The notes: generated by a model not told the origin, from the sequence alone. A DNA stretch of 64,000 nucleotides from Melampsora larici-populina 98AG31 (GCF_000204055.1 NW_006768767.1:2823352-2887351); one strand, 5' to 3'. Positions 34,101-44,497 are shown, numbered from the stretch's first letter. Translations and numbers: made by a program.

Positions 34101-35769
34101 CCAATGCTGGAAACGATTATATAATGCCCGAGAGGTCAGTATAGTGAAAATCGGTTTCCAAGTTCTAATTGATTAATGTTTTTTTTATCAAGGTCATTGA
34201 TCACATCTTGAAAGAAGACCAGATGGACTTACCACGCAGGGGAGGGTCAAGCCGAGTTGGTGACACACCACTTCCTCCTGATGTACATCGACCTCGTGGA
34301 ATATTCAACAAGGTTATGATTTCCCCCGACGAGTGGCGACAAGCACGAGACCTAATAAACATTCTTCAAGTACGTATGATGATCATAGCCTCCCATCCAG
34401 CTTCGAGTTACTATATCTGACAGCCGTTCAACTGTAGGATTTTGAGAACTTGACAAAGTTCTTTGAGCAGAACGGGCCAACTGGCTCCCTAGTAATACGA
34501 GAATATGTCAAACTTAAGAAGAACTTGCAAAAGCGAATTGATGCAACCTTATCACGGGCCGAGCCGATGTTTCCCATGTATCATGCGATGTTGGTGCGAG
34601 TCAAGGCCTATCTGAAGGAGGCACTTGAATCGCACACACTCATTCTTGCAACTGTATTACATCCGAGTTTGCGCCTTGATTACTTCGAGTTCGCTTTTGG
34701 TGAATCGTCAGAAGAAGCCCTGCTTGCAAAGGATCTCATCGACTCAGCTTACTTGGACAAGAAGGCCGAATTGGAGATTGATGGACCTTATGAACCAACC
34801 ACTGCGAACTCTAGTTGTGTCAATGGTAAGAGTCTTGGAACTGCTGAAGAAGACGAGGAGTTTCGTCAACATAAAGCTAAGAACCGAAGAAACACGGCAA
34901 ACGAGCTCCGCTCGTACTTGGAGATGGCAGAAGATCCGGCTCCTGAGGTTGGAGAAAACCCCCATCTTGCTTTGGAGTGGTGGAAGGTGAGTATTCAAAT
35001 CTCGTCTGGTATTATAGTTTCATCTTTGACAGTCTCTTGTGTATTGTTTTTAGGTAAACGAAGGTAAATATCCTATCTTGAGCTGTCTTGCTCGCGACTA
35101 TTTGGCCATCAGTGGCACTTCATGCGCTTGTGAGAGGGGGTTCTCATGTGCGGCAGACATTTGCACACGAGATAGAAGCTCCCTCAAGCCAAGGCCCATT
35201 GAAAGACTTGTTTGTGGCCGCATGTGGTCTGTCGAAGGTGTTAAAATGAAGGGTAGATTTGTCAAAGCGGGGATAATCATGGATCAGTGTATGAGCAATG
35301 ATGCAGCTGCTCGTGTGAGGGGGAGATGATTATTGGATGGTTTTCTTTTTTTCTTTTAGTTCTCGATTTCAACTATTTAATTTTGAGTAACTATCCTTAA
35401 TTACATTGTTATTTCTTGCTGGTCTCATTCTGGTCTTGTGGTCTTTCCTTTGTGTTTCTTGAAAAAAAGCGTTTGTGTTTCCTACTTTTCTAGGTACTCA
35501 CAGAGGATACTTCTTGGTATCTAGCACAGGTACAGTACAGTACAGTACCTAGAGGTTTTCACAAGATACCAGTATAGTACAGTATCAAGTGTATCTCCAC
35601 CCTACTGTACTGAGCTAAAGCCATAAGCTGTACTTCTTTTTTAGGTACTGTACTGAGTACCGTATCCAATCTGAGGTACTGTACTGAGTACCTGATTTCT
35701 GGGTATTGTAATTGCAGGTACTGTACTAGTATCATCGATACGATACCAGTATAGTATTGTGGCTGTGTT
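31191..35769 (+). mobile_element. complete hAT transposon nested in the Plavaka transposase
   Basis: This 4,579-bp element is flanked by the 8-bp direct repeat GCTGACAC (31183-31190 and 35770-35777; one base of ambiguity), the hAT target length. Terminal inverted repeats start CAAC(G/A)CAGCCACAATAC and extend through CTGGTATCGAT. Dense GTAC(T/A)GTAC repeats occupy about 250 bp at each end. Removing the element and one target copy restores an uninterrupted transposase reading (SVADT-IVPSWL). It carries one intact multi-exon transposase gene. Confidence 0.9.
31983..35329 (+). CDS. hAT transposase, intact (about 937 aa)
   Basis: Eight exons (31983-32456, 32546-33016, 33089-33305, 33417-33898, 33967-34134, 34193-34369, 34438-34986, 35054-35329) join in frame with no stop. 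An Arg/Ser-rich basic N-terminus is followed by a BED-like zinc finger (CKYCG with a downstream His/Cys pair), then IHDAWTTPGNRYGFLG and the first catalytic Asp in THDSGSNNN. The C-x-x-H of RCVCHKFALVVNNGL and an acidic insert come next. The C-terminal dimerisation region is LARDYLAISGTSCACERGF, whose Glu is the last catalytic residue. The fourth intron uses a GC donor (AAA/GCAAGT at 33899). An in-frame upstream exon from 31804 (MRVWKLVTL) is possible. With intact ORF and ends, the element may still be mobile. Confidence 0.88.
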
Positions 35770-36709
35770 GCTGACACCATTGTTCCCTCATGGCTAACCC
35801 GTGTTCCGGATAAAATTGGTATGCCAATGTGTGGGACACCTAAAGCAGCAGAGTGGCTAAGTCTATACACAGTGTATATGCTTCTATCTCTTTTTACTTA
35901 CCACAAAGACGCTGAGTCAAACTCTGATTCCTCCAAAATTCATGCGGCTATCACACTTGCAACACGAATCACCAACATCTGTGTCTCACGTACACTGACA
36001 CCTGCGGACCTGGAAGCACTTCCCAAATTACTTGTGGAATATCGCACTCATCTCCTTGATACCTGGCCTGGGATCAAAGCAAAACCCAACCTCCACTTCG
36101 CGCAGCATCTTGTTGAACAATGTCGACTCCTGGGCCCTCCTTCATACACTGCATGTTGGTCTGGAGAGCGCATCATAGGTACACTGGTTGCAGGTCGAAA
36201 AAATGGTAATCGAGGTAAGTATTGGGTTTCAAATACCATCTTTAGAATGCAAAATCTGATTATACTCTTGTTTTGAGCATCTTCTTCCAGGAGTTGTTGG
36301 GCAGACCATGATAAAGAAGTTCACTCAGAGAGCTATATTCTTAAACTTCCTCAGGAATCTGCCTCCAAATTATGCAAAAGAAATTGGGGCTGATATTATA
36401 CTCCACAAGGCTTCATCTAAATGGATGTCATGTTCACTACCCCGTGATATTATTCCTTTGGTTAAACCGATATTACAACAAATTGGCTGTGATAATCAAG
36501 TAGATTTTGAGAAGACCTCAAATTGGCGACACAAAGGAAAGTCTTTCAGTACACATTCTGAACACGCTGGGAACAGCTATATTGAGTTCAACTACGATGG
36601 CAAACAACGATTCGGTGTGATCCACCATATCATACGCCCTCTGAACCACTCCGACCCAATTTTTGTTGTCCATGGGTTCCGCGAGCTTGACTCCAATGAC
36701 GAGCATTGA

Positions 36710-37202
36710 AACCCTTATCAATTGATATCACATCTCAATGCAACATTTCAGTATAATCATAACCTGTTACTTCAAACTATTTGTAAGCAAGATCTTTTTG
36801 GTCATTGCGCTGCACTGCATAACGTTGCAGGAACTTTTGGCATCGAAAAGCCAACCGTTTCTCTGGTCAGTCTTCGAAGCATGGTGAGCCCCTGAATTTG
36901 TTGCTTTGAATGTGTATTACTTCAACTGATAGACCACTACGTGCATTTAGAGCATAGCGGAAATGTCTTCAACTTATGATTGAATGACATCATTATTGAA
37001 CGGACACATATGGGATACACGTACTGCCTTGGTTTTGTTACATTATATTTTCGCGATAGTTGTAAACAGTCTATATGAGTTGTCAACTAATCTTTAATAC
37101 ACGTGAAGGTTCTATATACATCATCAATTGTTCATTCCACTACTCACCTCAGTAACTTCACAAATACATATGAGGAGTGATACTACGTGATTGAAATAAA
37201 AG
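36710..37202. other. spacer between transposase and gene C
   Basis: About 490 AT-rich bases between two convergent genes. It should contain both 3' ends; no other feature is seen. Confidence 0.4.
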
Positions 37203-38280
37203 CTAGACCGCAAAGTCTTCTATCTCAGTAGGTAGAGTAATCAACAGATTTGACACAGGCTTCAAGTTAAGTGCAGCTCTTTCTTCAGTTGTCAAATTGG
37301 AGATAAAAAGTGGGTCATAGCAATTTTCGGGGAGACCAGGACAAACAGCAGCGTGAATATTAGTTTGAGTGGCTTGTGTGCGACATTGATCAAACCGTTG
37401 GGAGGCAGCACGTGCACCCTGAGTAGATTTAGAATATTTAAAAGACAGCCCGTCAATTTGATGAATCAAAGAAGTGTACTGTTGACTTCTCCAGACAAGT
37501 CCTACTGATGGATATTGTGTTTCTTCAGGATCCCACTCGGTGTCCGAGCAACAGTTGTGATGTGGTAAAATGACGGATGCATCTTGAGGCAGATTTCTGG
37601 CTACTAGAAGGCGCGATAATGAATCCGCGCGGTATTTGAAAAGCTGAATATTTCACGAAATATTGCTATGAGATCCTCTCTACCCTTACATGCTAGAACA
37701 ATTATTAACTCACCATTCTTTTTTTACGACAGGCCTCTTTCTGTCGAAGTTTTTCAGGAGATCGGCGTTTTTGACGAATATCTTCCGAACGGCCACGTAA
37801 CCATCTAAGTATTATGCCAATGCATGTTTTTTCGGTGTTGTGGGCCGACCATATTGCCTTGTCATCAAACGCGCCCTGAGAGTAGGCATACTGCCAATGC
37901 TTGGCAATGAATATTGCTACAGTTTGGTTCCAAGGAGACCTGTCCGCCAACTCCCAATCAAACGAAAGACGGGTGATCCCATGATTTGCCAAATCAGCCA
38001 GGCATAATGCTTTGAACATTTCTAGGTTCTCATCAGGTACTCCAACTTCGACCGCTGTTGGCATTGTCGAAAAAACTTGACGATTGGACATAATTTCTGT
38101 TTGACTAAGAGGACGGAGTCTGCAGTTCTCATCAGGAGAAGGACTTGATGGGTAGCTCTTGGCCGACTTGTTGTATCCGAGTAAAACCCTTGTAAAGGTA
38201 GCCAGCAATTGGCAGATTGCTTCGGTTGACTTTGGAAGGGTTTTGTAAACCAAAGCATTTAAGGCTTTCAAGGAGGTCAC
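37203..38280 (-). CDS. FDWE-family protein C, function unknown (N-terminus unresolved)
   Basis: Two minus-strand exons (about 38280-37714 and 37643-37203) join in frame across a 70-nt GT-AG intron and end at the TAG at 37203. The core is LSFDWELADRSPWNQTVAIF with AKHWQYAYSQGAF and ILRWLRGR, followed by a basic stretch (RQKRRSPEKLRQKEACRKKR). The second exon has HHNCCSDTEWDPEETQYPSVG and VWRSQQYTSLIHQIDG, matching the WRS block of gene B. A weak N-terminal similarity (LLATFTRVLLGY) may be the counterpart of B's EYVRMLMGI. The upstream frame closes at about 38295, so a first exon is missing from my model. It faces inward from the right terminal repeat. No stop codon is seen in the part modelled. 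Confidence 0.68.
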
Positions 38281-38754
38281 TGCTGCTCCTTTCTTTCAGT
38301 GAAAAGATGCTCAACCTTTTGGAAAAAACATATCAGGTTTTTGAAATGAGATATATGAATCAAGAAGATATTGGCAAACCCATTGCTTTAATATAAACTA
38401 AAATCTCGAAATGTATTGGAAGAGATCTTGAGTCTGGCGATTCAAATCATGCAATACAATATTTGACCTGATTGCTTGTCGCGAGTGAGATACGGTGGCG
38501 TTACAAAATTCCAATTATCATCTTATAAAATCAAAATAGCCTCAGGATAACTTTTACAATGGGCATTTGAAAGCTAACGGTCGAACACAACTGAAAAAAC
38601 GAAGAAAGGCCGCGTCAAGCCTTTCTTGCCAGATCTAACGGGCAATAGGAAGCAGTTGTTTTCTCATCCTTTGTCGACAAAGGGATTCTCAGTTTGGGAC
38701 CGTACACTAACAAACTGACCACAAGCAAAAACTATTCAATTTTTTTGAACACCT
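38281..38754. other. right subterminal region of the large element
   Basis: It probably contains the unresolved first exon and promoter of gene C. Nothing else is supported. Confidence 0.4.
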
Positions 38755-38799
38755 CTTTGTGTGTGCACGTCGATGTGCTACTCAAATTTGGACACGGTG
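38755..38799 (-). repeat. right terminal inverted repeat of the large element
   Basis: Read on the minus strand it begins CACCGTGTCCAAATT and matches 22184-22229. The palindrome is GCACGTCGATGTGC here (38765-38778), one mismatch from perfect. Confidence 0.85.
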
Positions 38800-38805
38800 C
38801 TATTT

Positions 38806-38855
38806 ACTCCTCAAGGATCTTTGACTGATCATTGTCATTGTCTCTTTGGAGTCAG
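38806..38855 (+). repeat. 50-bp direct repeat, right copy
   Basis: It matches 22103-22152 with one T/C difference, in the same orientation, six bases outside the right terminal inverted repeat. Confidence 0.85.
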
Positions 38856-39226
38856 TTCGTATAATTCAATTTGTGTACTTTGTTTCTAGAAACCTCCTCC
38901 ACCACTTTGTGGTGTCGATTGCCCCAACGTGCCTTAGAAGTTATTTGATAACTTCGAAATCCTTCCCTTCCATTACGTCCTTCAGTGAGGACACAAGAAG
39001 TCCTTACATGAAGACAGATTGGTCAGAGTCATCTTAGAAAATTCTTTGAAATTCAAAGTCAAGTGTTTCATAAGTTTATCTGTTCAATCTCCATTTCATG
39101 AGTGATGAGGTAGCTACTGAAGACTCAAAAAAAGTATTGGAGCTCATCACAAACTTATCACAATTACCAACACCTTGAAATGCCTGTAGCAGTAGCACAA
39201 TTACCAACATCAGTCACAGCCAGTGT
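38856..39226. other. right flank of the large element
   Basis: About 370 bases to the second SINE-like copy; no gene or further repeat seen. Confidence 0.4.
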
Positions 39227-39298
<72 letters not shown>

Positions 39299-39601
39299 CC
39301 TGTGGGGTCACCAGAGGGGTGGCTAATCCTTTTGCTATAACACATTCTGTGGGTCACCTGTGAAGTGGCTAGATCTTTTTATGCCTCAAGCAATACACTG
39401 ACAGGCTGGTCATGATTCAACACAGTTGGGGCATTTGGTAACAGGCACAGTCAAACAAATTCACAACTGTGTATCTGGTGTGTGCAAGTTAACTCTGCGC
39501 AAGGGGATCCCATTGAGTCAACCAGACACACAAAGAGGGTGTTAAGCACCTCTGACCCAGTGTGTTTCAAAGGTCGATCTGGTGTGTACTGGAGTCATGG
39601 G
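39227..39601 (+). mobile_element. tRNA-Gly-derived SINE-like repeat, copy 2
   Basis: The head (39227-39297) folds as tRNA-Gly(GCC). It has a 7-bp acceptor (GCGTTGT/ACAACGC), an anticodon arm GGGCC-TTGCCAT-GGCCT, a T arm AGGGG-TTCGACT-CCCCT and a B box GGTTCGACTCC. The D stem has a C-A mismatch. It is followed by a body of about 300 bp shared with copy 1 (for example CACCAGAGGGGTGGCTAAT and GTGTATCTGGTGTGTGCAAG), ending near 39601. This suggests a pol III-transcribed SINE. No poly(A) tail or simple-repeat end is obvious. Confidence 0.82.
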
Positions 39602-41879
39602 TTTTCCCCCTCTGTGTGAGGCTCTGGGGGACGCCTCTGTGGTTGGTAGGGCTTGTGTTAAGCTAGTGGGGTTTGAGTTTCATAAGCATATGACTCAAAA
39701 GAGTGGCATCTACTATAAAAATAAAATAAAAGGTTGTTTGTGTAGAACAATTGCCCCACCCCCTTTCCACATCCTCCTTGTGACATAGCCATACCATTGT
39801 GCAAGCCCTTGACTCACTTGGCTAGGTGTTTCATTACTCCTTGATCCTGTTGCTCAAGTACAGCTCATCCCATGAACTTTCTGTCCATTTTCTCTCCAAC
39901 CTTTGACCCTGTTCATCATGCACTAACATTTATGGCCCTTGTGTTGCATTGTGACTATAAGGACTGACCCCCTCCAAAATCCAAGATAACCCTCCTATAA
40001 TCCACCTTTTGTAATGTATATCAAAATCCTCATCATTTTTTCATGAAGACAATATATTGGGTCTGGAGAGTTGTAACTGATTTCCACCAATGCTCACAAA
40101 GCACCCTATGCTGGTCAACAGACCCAATAACCAATTGTGGACTTGATGAATTCAAGGATATTAGTTATGCTGTCCTTCTAGCCAGCAAGAGAATGTTGGA
40201 AATCAACAATATGTAAATAATATCAATCAAAGGTTGTCATATCATTAAAAGCATTTCCCTGGTATCCCAAATCTTGATTGACATGTTATAAACATCACCT
40301 TTGACTTTTTCAATAGTTCTTTGTTGTTTGATCAAAATCACAGATGAAAGGAGACCTCTCCAAACCTCAAAACAAATGGAGAAAATAACATCAACATGCA
40401 AACACGTTTTTCTACAATGAGGAAATGAGCTGACATATTGCTTCAGTCCTTTTGCTCCTCAAGTCCGGCTATGAAGCTGCAATCAATCATTTGAGTTACA
40501 TCTCCAATTTCACGAGTTGTGCTTCAAATTCATAGAAGCGCTCAGACCCATTCAATGAATTACAAATCAAAGTTCATTTCATCATCATAGTTGATTTAAT
40601 CAATATTGCTTAAAGATTATGAATCATTGGTCTCCACATTGATTACTTATTTCCTATCTCCAAATCTACCTCATTTGATTTTTTTCTCATCATCTTTTTG
40701 CCAATGCTTAAACCCAAATTTAATGTATGGTGTCTCGTCTGCCTCAATACCGCTTCTAAAATCATTCAAACAATGTTTCAACTATTAATCATGGCTCTAT
40801 CCTGTAACACCAAGGGTGAATCAAATTGAGTTTCTGCTTTGATACTGAATGCAGATGAAGGCAAGATTGATTTGTACCTTGAAAATATTAATCTATAATT
40901 GTAAGTCTCTTGTGAGCTTTGATGAGTTAAATTACTATGAGTTAAAATCATCAGGTGGTGTCTGCTTGGTATTTTCCAAATAACACTTCAGTTTCAGCTC
41001 AAAAGAAAGGTTAAATCTGTATTTGAATGTTTCTAGTCAACACTTCTCTGCTTATGTAAAAGTATGAACAGCAATCAACCATGTAACTGATTATTGGAAC
41101 AAAGCATTTGTCAATTTGTCAAAGAAGCATTTTCAAGAAACCATGAATAAATGTTCTAAGTTTTCCAGTTTCCTTACTTAACCATCTAATCTCACCAAAC
41201 CAGATTCAGACCATCTTTTATGTTAATATTGTATTGATAAACCAGAAAAAAGATAATGAGTGAATATCACACAGTCTTGATCAAAAGAAAAAACAAATTG
41301 CTTGAGAAGATGTGTTCTCCAACCCTCCTTGATTTCACAACAAAGATATCTGCAATCACAAGATAAAACACTGAAATTCAATTGATGTTGCAGAACTATG
41401 AATACCCTACAGAGAAGAAATTCTAATTCAAAGGTTCTGTCACACATTGAATAATGGTGACCTTTGGAAAAGGGAGAGGGAGATGGTGATGATGATCACA
41501 GATGAGATAATATGGTATACCCAAATTTGTATAAGGTCTTTGATACACCTGAGGCAATTGATTACCTATAAACTGGATGATGAGTATAAAAAGTCACTAC
41601 CATATGTGCTCTGCATATATCAAAGGCACAAGTACCACATGTTCCAAGATACAGTGTGGTATTCACCAGTACTGTACTGAGGAAAATATTTACCCAGTAT
41701 GTGGATCTTTTTTCTATTGACACAGACATTAATTCTTGCAAGAAAATGTGAAAAACACCATCCCCTATTCTTCCTCACCATGTCAACTCTCCCAGCCTTC
41801 AAGGTTTCCCATGTCTCTTTGCACATTTTGATCTAGATAGCATTGTAGTTTTTAACTGTCAGAATGTCATTTGTGGGAA
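39602..41879. other. gene-poor AT-rich region
   Basis: About 2.3 kb with no frame showing domain features on either strand, no RNA gene and no repeat I could pair within the window. Confidence 0.45.
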
Positions 41880-43547
41880 CAAGGTCGAAATCACTTCACT
41901 ATGCACAGCTATAAGACAGGTCCTCAGTAGTAATGTGGTGTACCACTATTTTAAAGAACCAATACACACCACTATCTGCAGACACATGCTATGGATCATA
42001 TGTAGTGGTGTGTGTTAGTCACTAAAACTCACTGTGATATTGTATCACTAGCACTATAATAGTGCACATGTTTTTTGAATGTGAAAAAAGAAATTTATCA
42101 AAAGGCATGTAGTGCACTACCTGGAAAATATGTACAAAGAGCTATCAATCTTGGTTTATGGATTACTTGAGCCGGTCAGGAAAAAGAAGAGAGATTGAAA
42201 ATGAACCAAGTTTTAAAGAGAGTTGGGAAGCAAGGGGAAAGGAGTGAGATGAGAAAATAATAAGATAAAATACCCAAGATTTGTATTAAAGAAAGCTGCA
42301 AACCTGAAGAATAAGATAAGTTGAATGAGGAACAAGTGCATAGGGAGATAACAAACAAAAAAGATGTAGAAAGATTGACAATTAAGGATTACTTCATTTT
42401 TTACATATACACAACCAACACAAGGCCTCAGAAAACTCTCAGGAAACATTGAAACCAGCCTTCATCCATTCACACAATGAAGTAAGTTGTTCAACAGTTG
42501 CACTTTCCAATGCCGCTTGATCAGACCTGCAGACATCAGCTGCTCTGGAAAATACCCTCTCACACAAACAAGTGGTTGCAGAACAGCACAGGAAATCCTG
42601 AGCCATCTCTGCAAGAGCAGGAAAGGCAACTTAGTTGTCCTGCATCACACAAAGTAGTGAGAACTCATAGTATTGGTAAAGAGAATGAAAGGAAAACTTA
42701 CCTTCCACCATGAACACAGCAAGCCACCAATCAGTGGGAACTTCCGAGACATGCAGCCCTCCATCTCATGACTAACATCATTGTCAGGAGAAGGCATTGA
42801 AGCAAATACATTGTTCCTAACATCTGTAACAGTGGAATCTTGCTGATTTTATACCTTCAGCATAACAGTATAAGATGAATTGAAAGAAAATCAAGATGAA
42901 GGATAAGGAATTGATTATAAAGAAACTGGATAAGGGCTCAAATTAAAAAGTACATTTGTTGGGGGGAGATGGAGTGGTATGTAAAGTATGATTATTGGGA
43001 GGATGCTGTTTAAATCCAAGTTCTCAATAAGAAATCTAGATTTATAAGTCACAAGCAATGGTCCAAGGGGATTAAGGCAGGTTATTTCATACTTTTCATT
43101 TGAAACTCACTTTTGATCACGATTTTGATGGGGTGCACTGGTATGGTAGACGTGGTGGGGGAAAGCAGATGATAGAAGGTCACAAGGTGGATGAGTGGGG
43201 CAAAGTATGACAGAGGTGAACTCAAGTATGTGTATACCTTGCATGCTGAAGTAAAGATAAACAAGGGTCCTAACAAAGCACATGACTTCTAATTGTTTGG
43301 GGGCAGAGCCTGATGAAATTTCAATAAATTATCTATCAGTGCACACTGAAGTACACTATGTGGACCACTATATGTGTGGACACACTGCCAAAACTTGTGA
43401 GTGTAGTGGTCATACCACTATAGAAATTTTGGACTTTTGTATAGGGCTGTGCATCAACTACTATCACAAAAACTAAGTTTTCAAAGTGTAGTGCCACAGC
43501 ACTTTCACAACACTACCACTATCCATTGTGTAGTGATTTTGACCTTG
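41880..43547 (-). mobile_element. decayed hAT element (1.67 kb)
   Basis: Imperfect inverted ends begin CAAGGTC(G/A)AAATCACT at 41880 and, reversed, at 43547. Outside both lies GTGGGAA (41873-41879 and 43548-43554), 7 bp of an expected 8-bp target duplication. Subterminal AGTGG/CACTA-rich blocks fill each end. Inside, on the minus strand, is only the 3' part of a hAT transposase, so the copy is internally deleted. Confidence 0.75.
42439..42780 (-). pseudogene. hAT transposase C-terminal remnant
   Basis: The minus strand reads FPALAEMAQDFLCCSATTC, then LCERVFSRAADVCRSD and EQLTSLCEWMKAGF, ending at a TGA (42439-42441). This is the hAT dimerisation domain, including the catalytic-region Glu in CERVFS. 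An upstream exon with WWLAVFMVE (near 42710) is followed by a GTAAGT donor. The joined frame does not match simply, and a TAA precedes FPALAE. The catalytic Asp region is absent. Confidence 0.75.
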
Positions 43548-43702
43548 GTGGGAAGTCTTTGGTTTGTCTAGGACACAAGCAAACATATGTAAAGTAAGAC
43601 TCTACGACACCTGTGACACAAGAATGAATATATATATGATATTCTCATATATATATATTCAGAGTCAAGGGTGGATTGACCTGGGATGCATATACAAACA
43701 AA

Positions 43703-43791
43703 GGTAGTGATAGTGTACAAAAGAAGGTAGTGGTAGTGTACAAAAGAAGGTAGTGGTAGTGTACAAAAGAAGGTAGTGGTAGTGTACAAAA
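43703..43791. repeat. 23-bp minisatellite, four copies
   Basis: The unit GGTAGTGGTAGTGTACAAAA plus GAA is repeated about four times. The first copy differs by one base (GTGATAGTG) and the last is truncated. Confidence 0.9.
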
Positions 43792-44410
43792 GATCCTGTA
43801 ATCATCATCTGCTCATCTGCTTGCTCCAATCATCAAAGTTCATTAGCCATCTATGGTTTCTTGGCTCTGAAACAAAGGCCAAGATTTTATGACCAAGTCC
43901 ATCCCCAGACCAGCAGAGCCATGGTGGGGGAAGTAAACTAATTACTGGAGAAGTATGCTCAACCCCGATCCTCTCCATCTATGGTATACCAACCCAGTCC
44001 CCCAGGCCAACAAAGCTGGGCTGGGAGCAGGTAGAATGAGATGCAACCTATCAGATCACTGGCTTTACCTGACACAGGACTCATTATGACTGTTTCTAAA
44101 CATCAAGCAACTGTAATTGTAATATGTAACAGTATGCTCAATGCTTGCTGTTCAAGTTATATTGACCTCCAATCAACCCAAGTCTTCCAGCACATCAACA
44201 CATGTTAAGCACAGTCTAGATGGTCTACTAGTGCCTGCAGGTTTCAGGAGTTGAAAATATCATACCAAAAAAAGGTCTTACAAGTGCAAGATTATGATAG
44301 AGGCAACGCTGGGCCAGCAATGCAACACTCCAAAACACATATTTGCAGCTGTGCTGGGCCGCAACACATAAAAAAGGCAGCCACTTGTATTATCACGGGA
44401 TACAAAGTAC
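43792..44410. other. spacer before foldback repeat
   Basis: No gene, RNA or clear repeat could be supported. Confidence 0.4.
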
Positions 44411-44497
44411 AAGCCCAGGCACGTGGCCAGAAGTCCAGATTCCATTTTTGGCTATAAATTTGGAATCTGGACTTCTGGGAATGTGCCCGGGCACGTC
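44411..44497. repeat. foldback inverted repeat
   Basis: CAGAAGTCCAGATTCCA (44428-44444) pairs perfectly with TGGAATCTGGACTTCTG (44461-44477) around a 16-nt loop. Outer arms GCCCAGGCACGTGGC and GGGCACGT extend the pairing imperfectly. A related stretch (CCAGAAATCTGGACTTCTGG) occurs near 45123-45142. Confidence 0.8.

Larger units (their letters stand above)
29041..36709 (+). pseudogene. Tnp2/Plavaka-type transposase, two nonsense codons, split by a hAT insertion
   Basis: One frame runs from ATG 29041 to the hAT at 31190, broken by TAA (29512-29514) and TAG (30043-30045). It resumes at 35778 (IVPSWLTRVPDKIGMPMCGTPKA) and, after an intron at 36215-36290, ends at 36709. The N-terminus has a Cys/His finger (CCTC...C...H...H). 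The core shows the Plavaka/Tnp2 pattern: FGFYCDWFDPYGTKRG, LICFNLPPDLRYRAENMFLYGI, NVALWPLMADVPAMKKVSGF, FCSKC, then PYWQPLNFATIDTMHCIILG. The C-terminal half has KPNLHFAQHL and WSGERIIGTL. An in-frame 81-bp tandem duplication lies at 29433-29594, and its junction carries the first stop (CAA to TAA). The second stop replaces a likely Trp (TGG to TAG). This copy cannot make transposase. Confidence 0.88.
22184..38799. mobile_element. large (16.6 kb) CMC/Plavaka-type DNA transposon with FDWE-family cargo genes
   Basis: About 45-bp inverted repeats (22184-22229 and 38755-38799) begin CAC and enclose a broken Tnp2/Plavaka-type transposase and three FDWE-family genes (22949, 26062 and 38280-minus). 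A CAC start suits the CACTA/Mirage/Chapaev superfamily. Removing the nested hAT leaves about 12.0 kb. A short target duplication is not evident (ATA left, CTA right). That all the contents form one element is an inference from the enclosing repeats and the transposase. Confidence 0.7.

Noticed and set aside
39227..39297. A functional tRNA-Gly(GCC) gene
   Set aside because: The head folds well, but it has a D-stem mismatch and occurs twice, attached to the same body of about 300 bp, so it is better read as a SINE head.
43568..43789. 73-codon repetitive minus-strand ORF
   Set aside because: Produced by the 23-bp minisatellite.
43703..43791. CRISPR-like array
   Set aside because: Units are contiguous with no unique spacers; a minisatellite in a eukaryotic genome.
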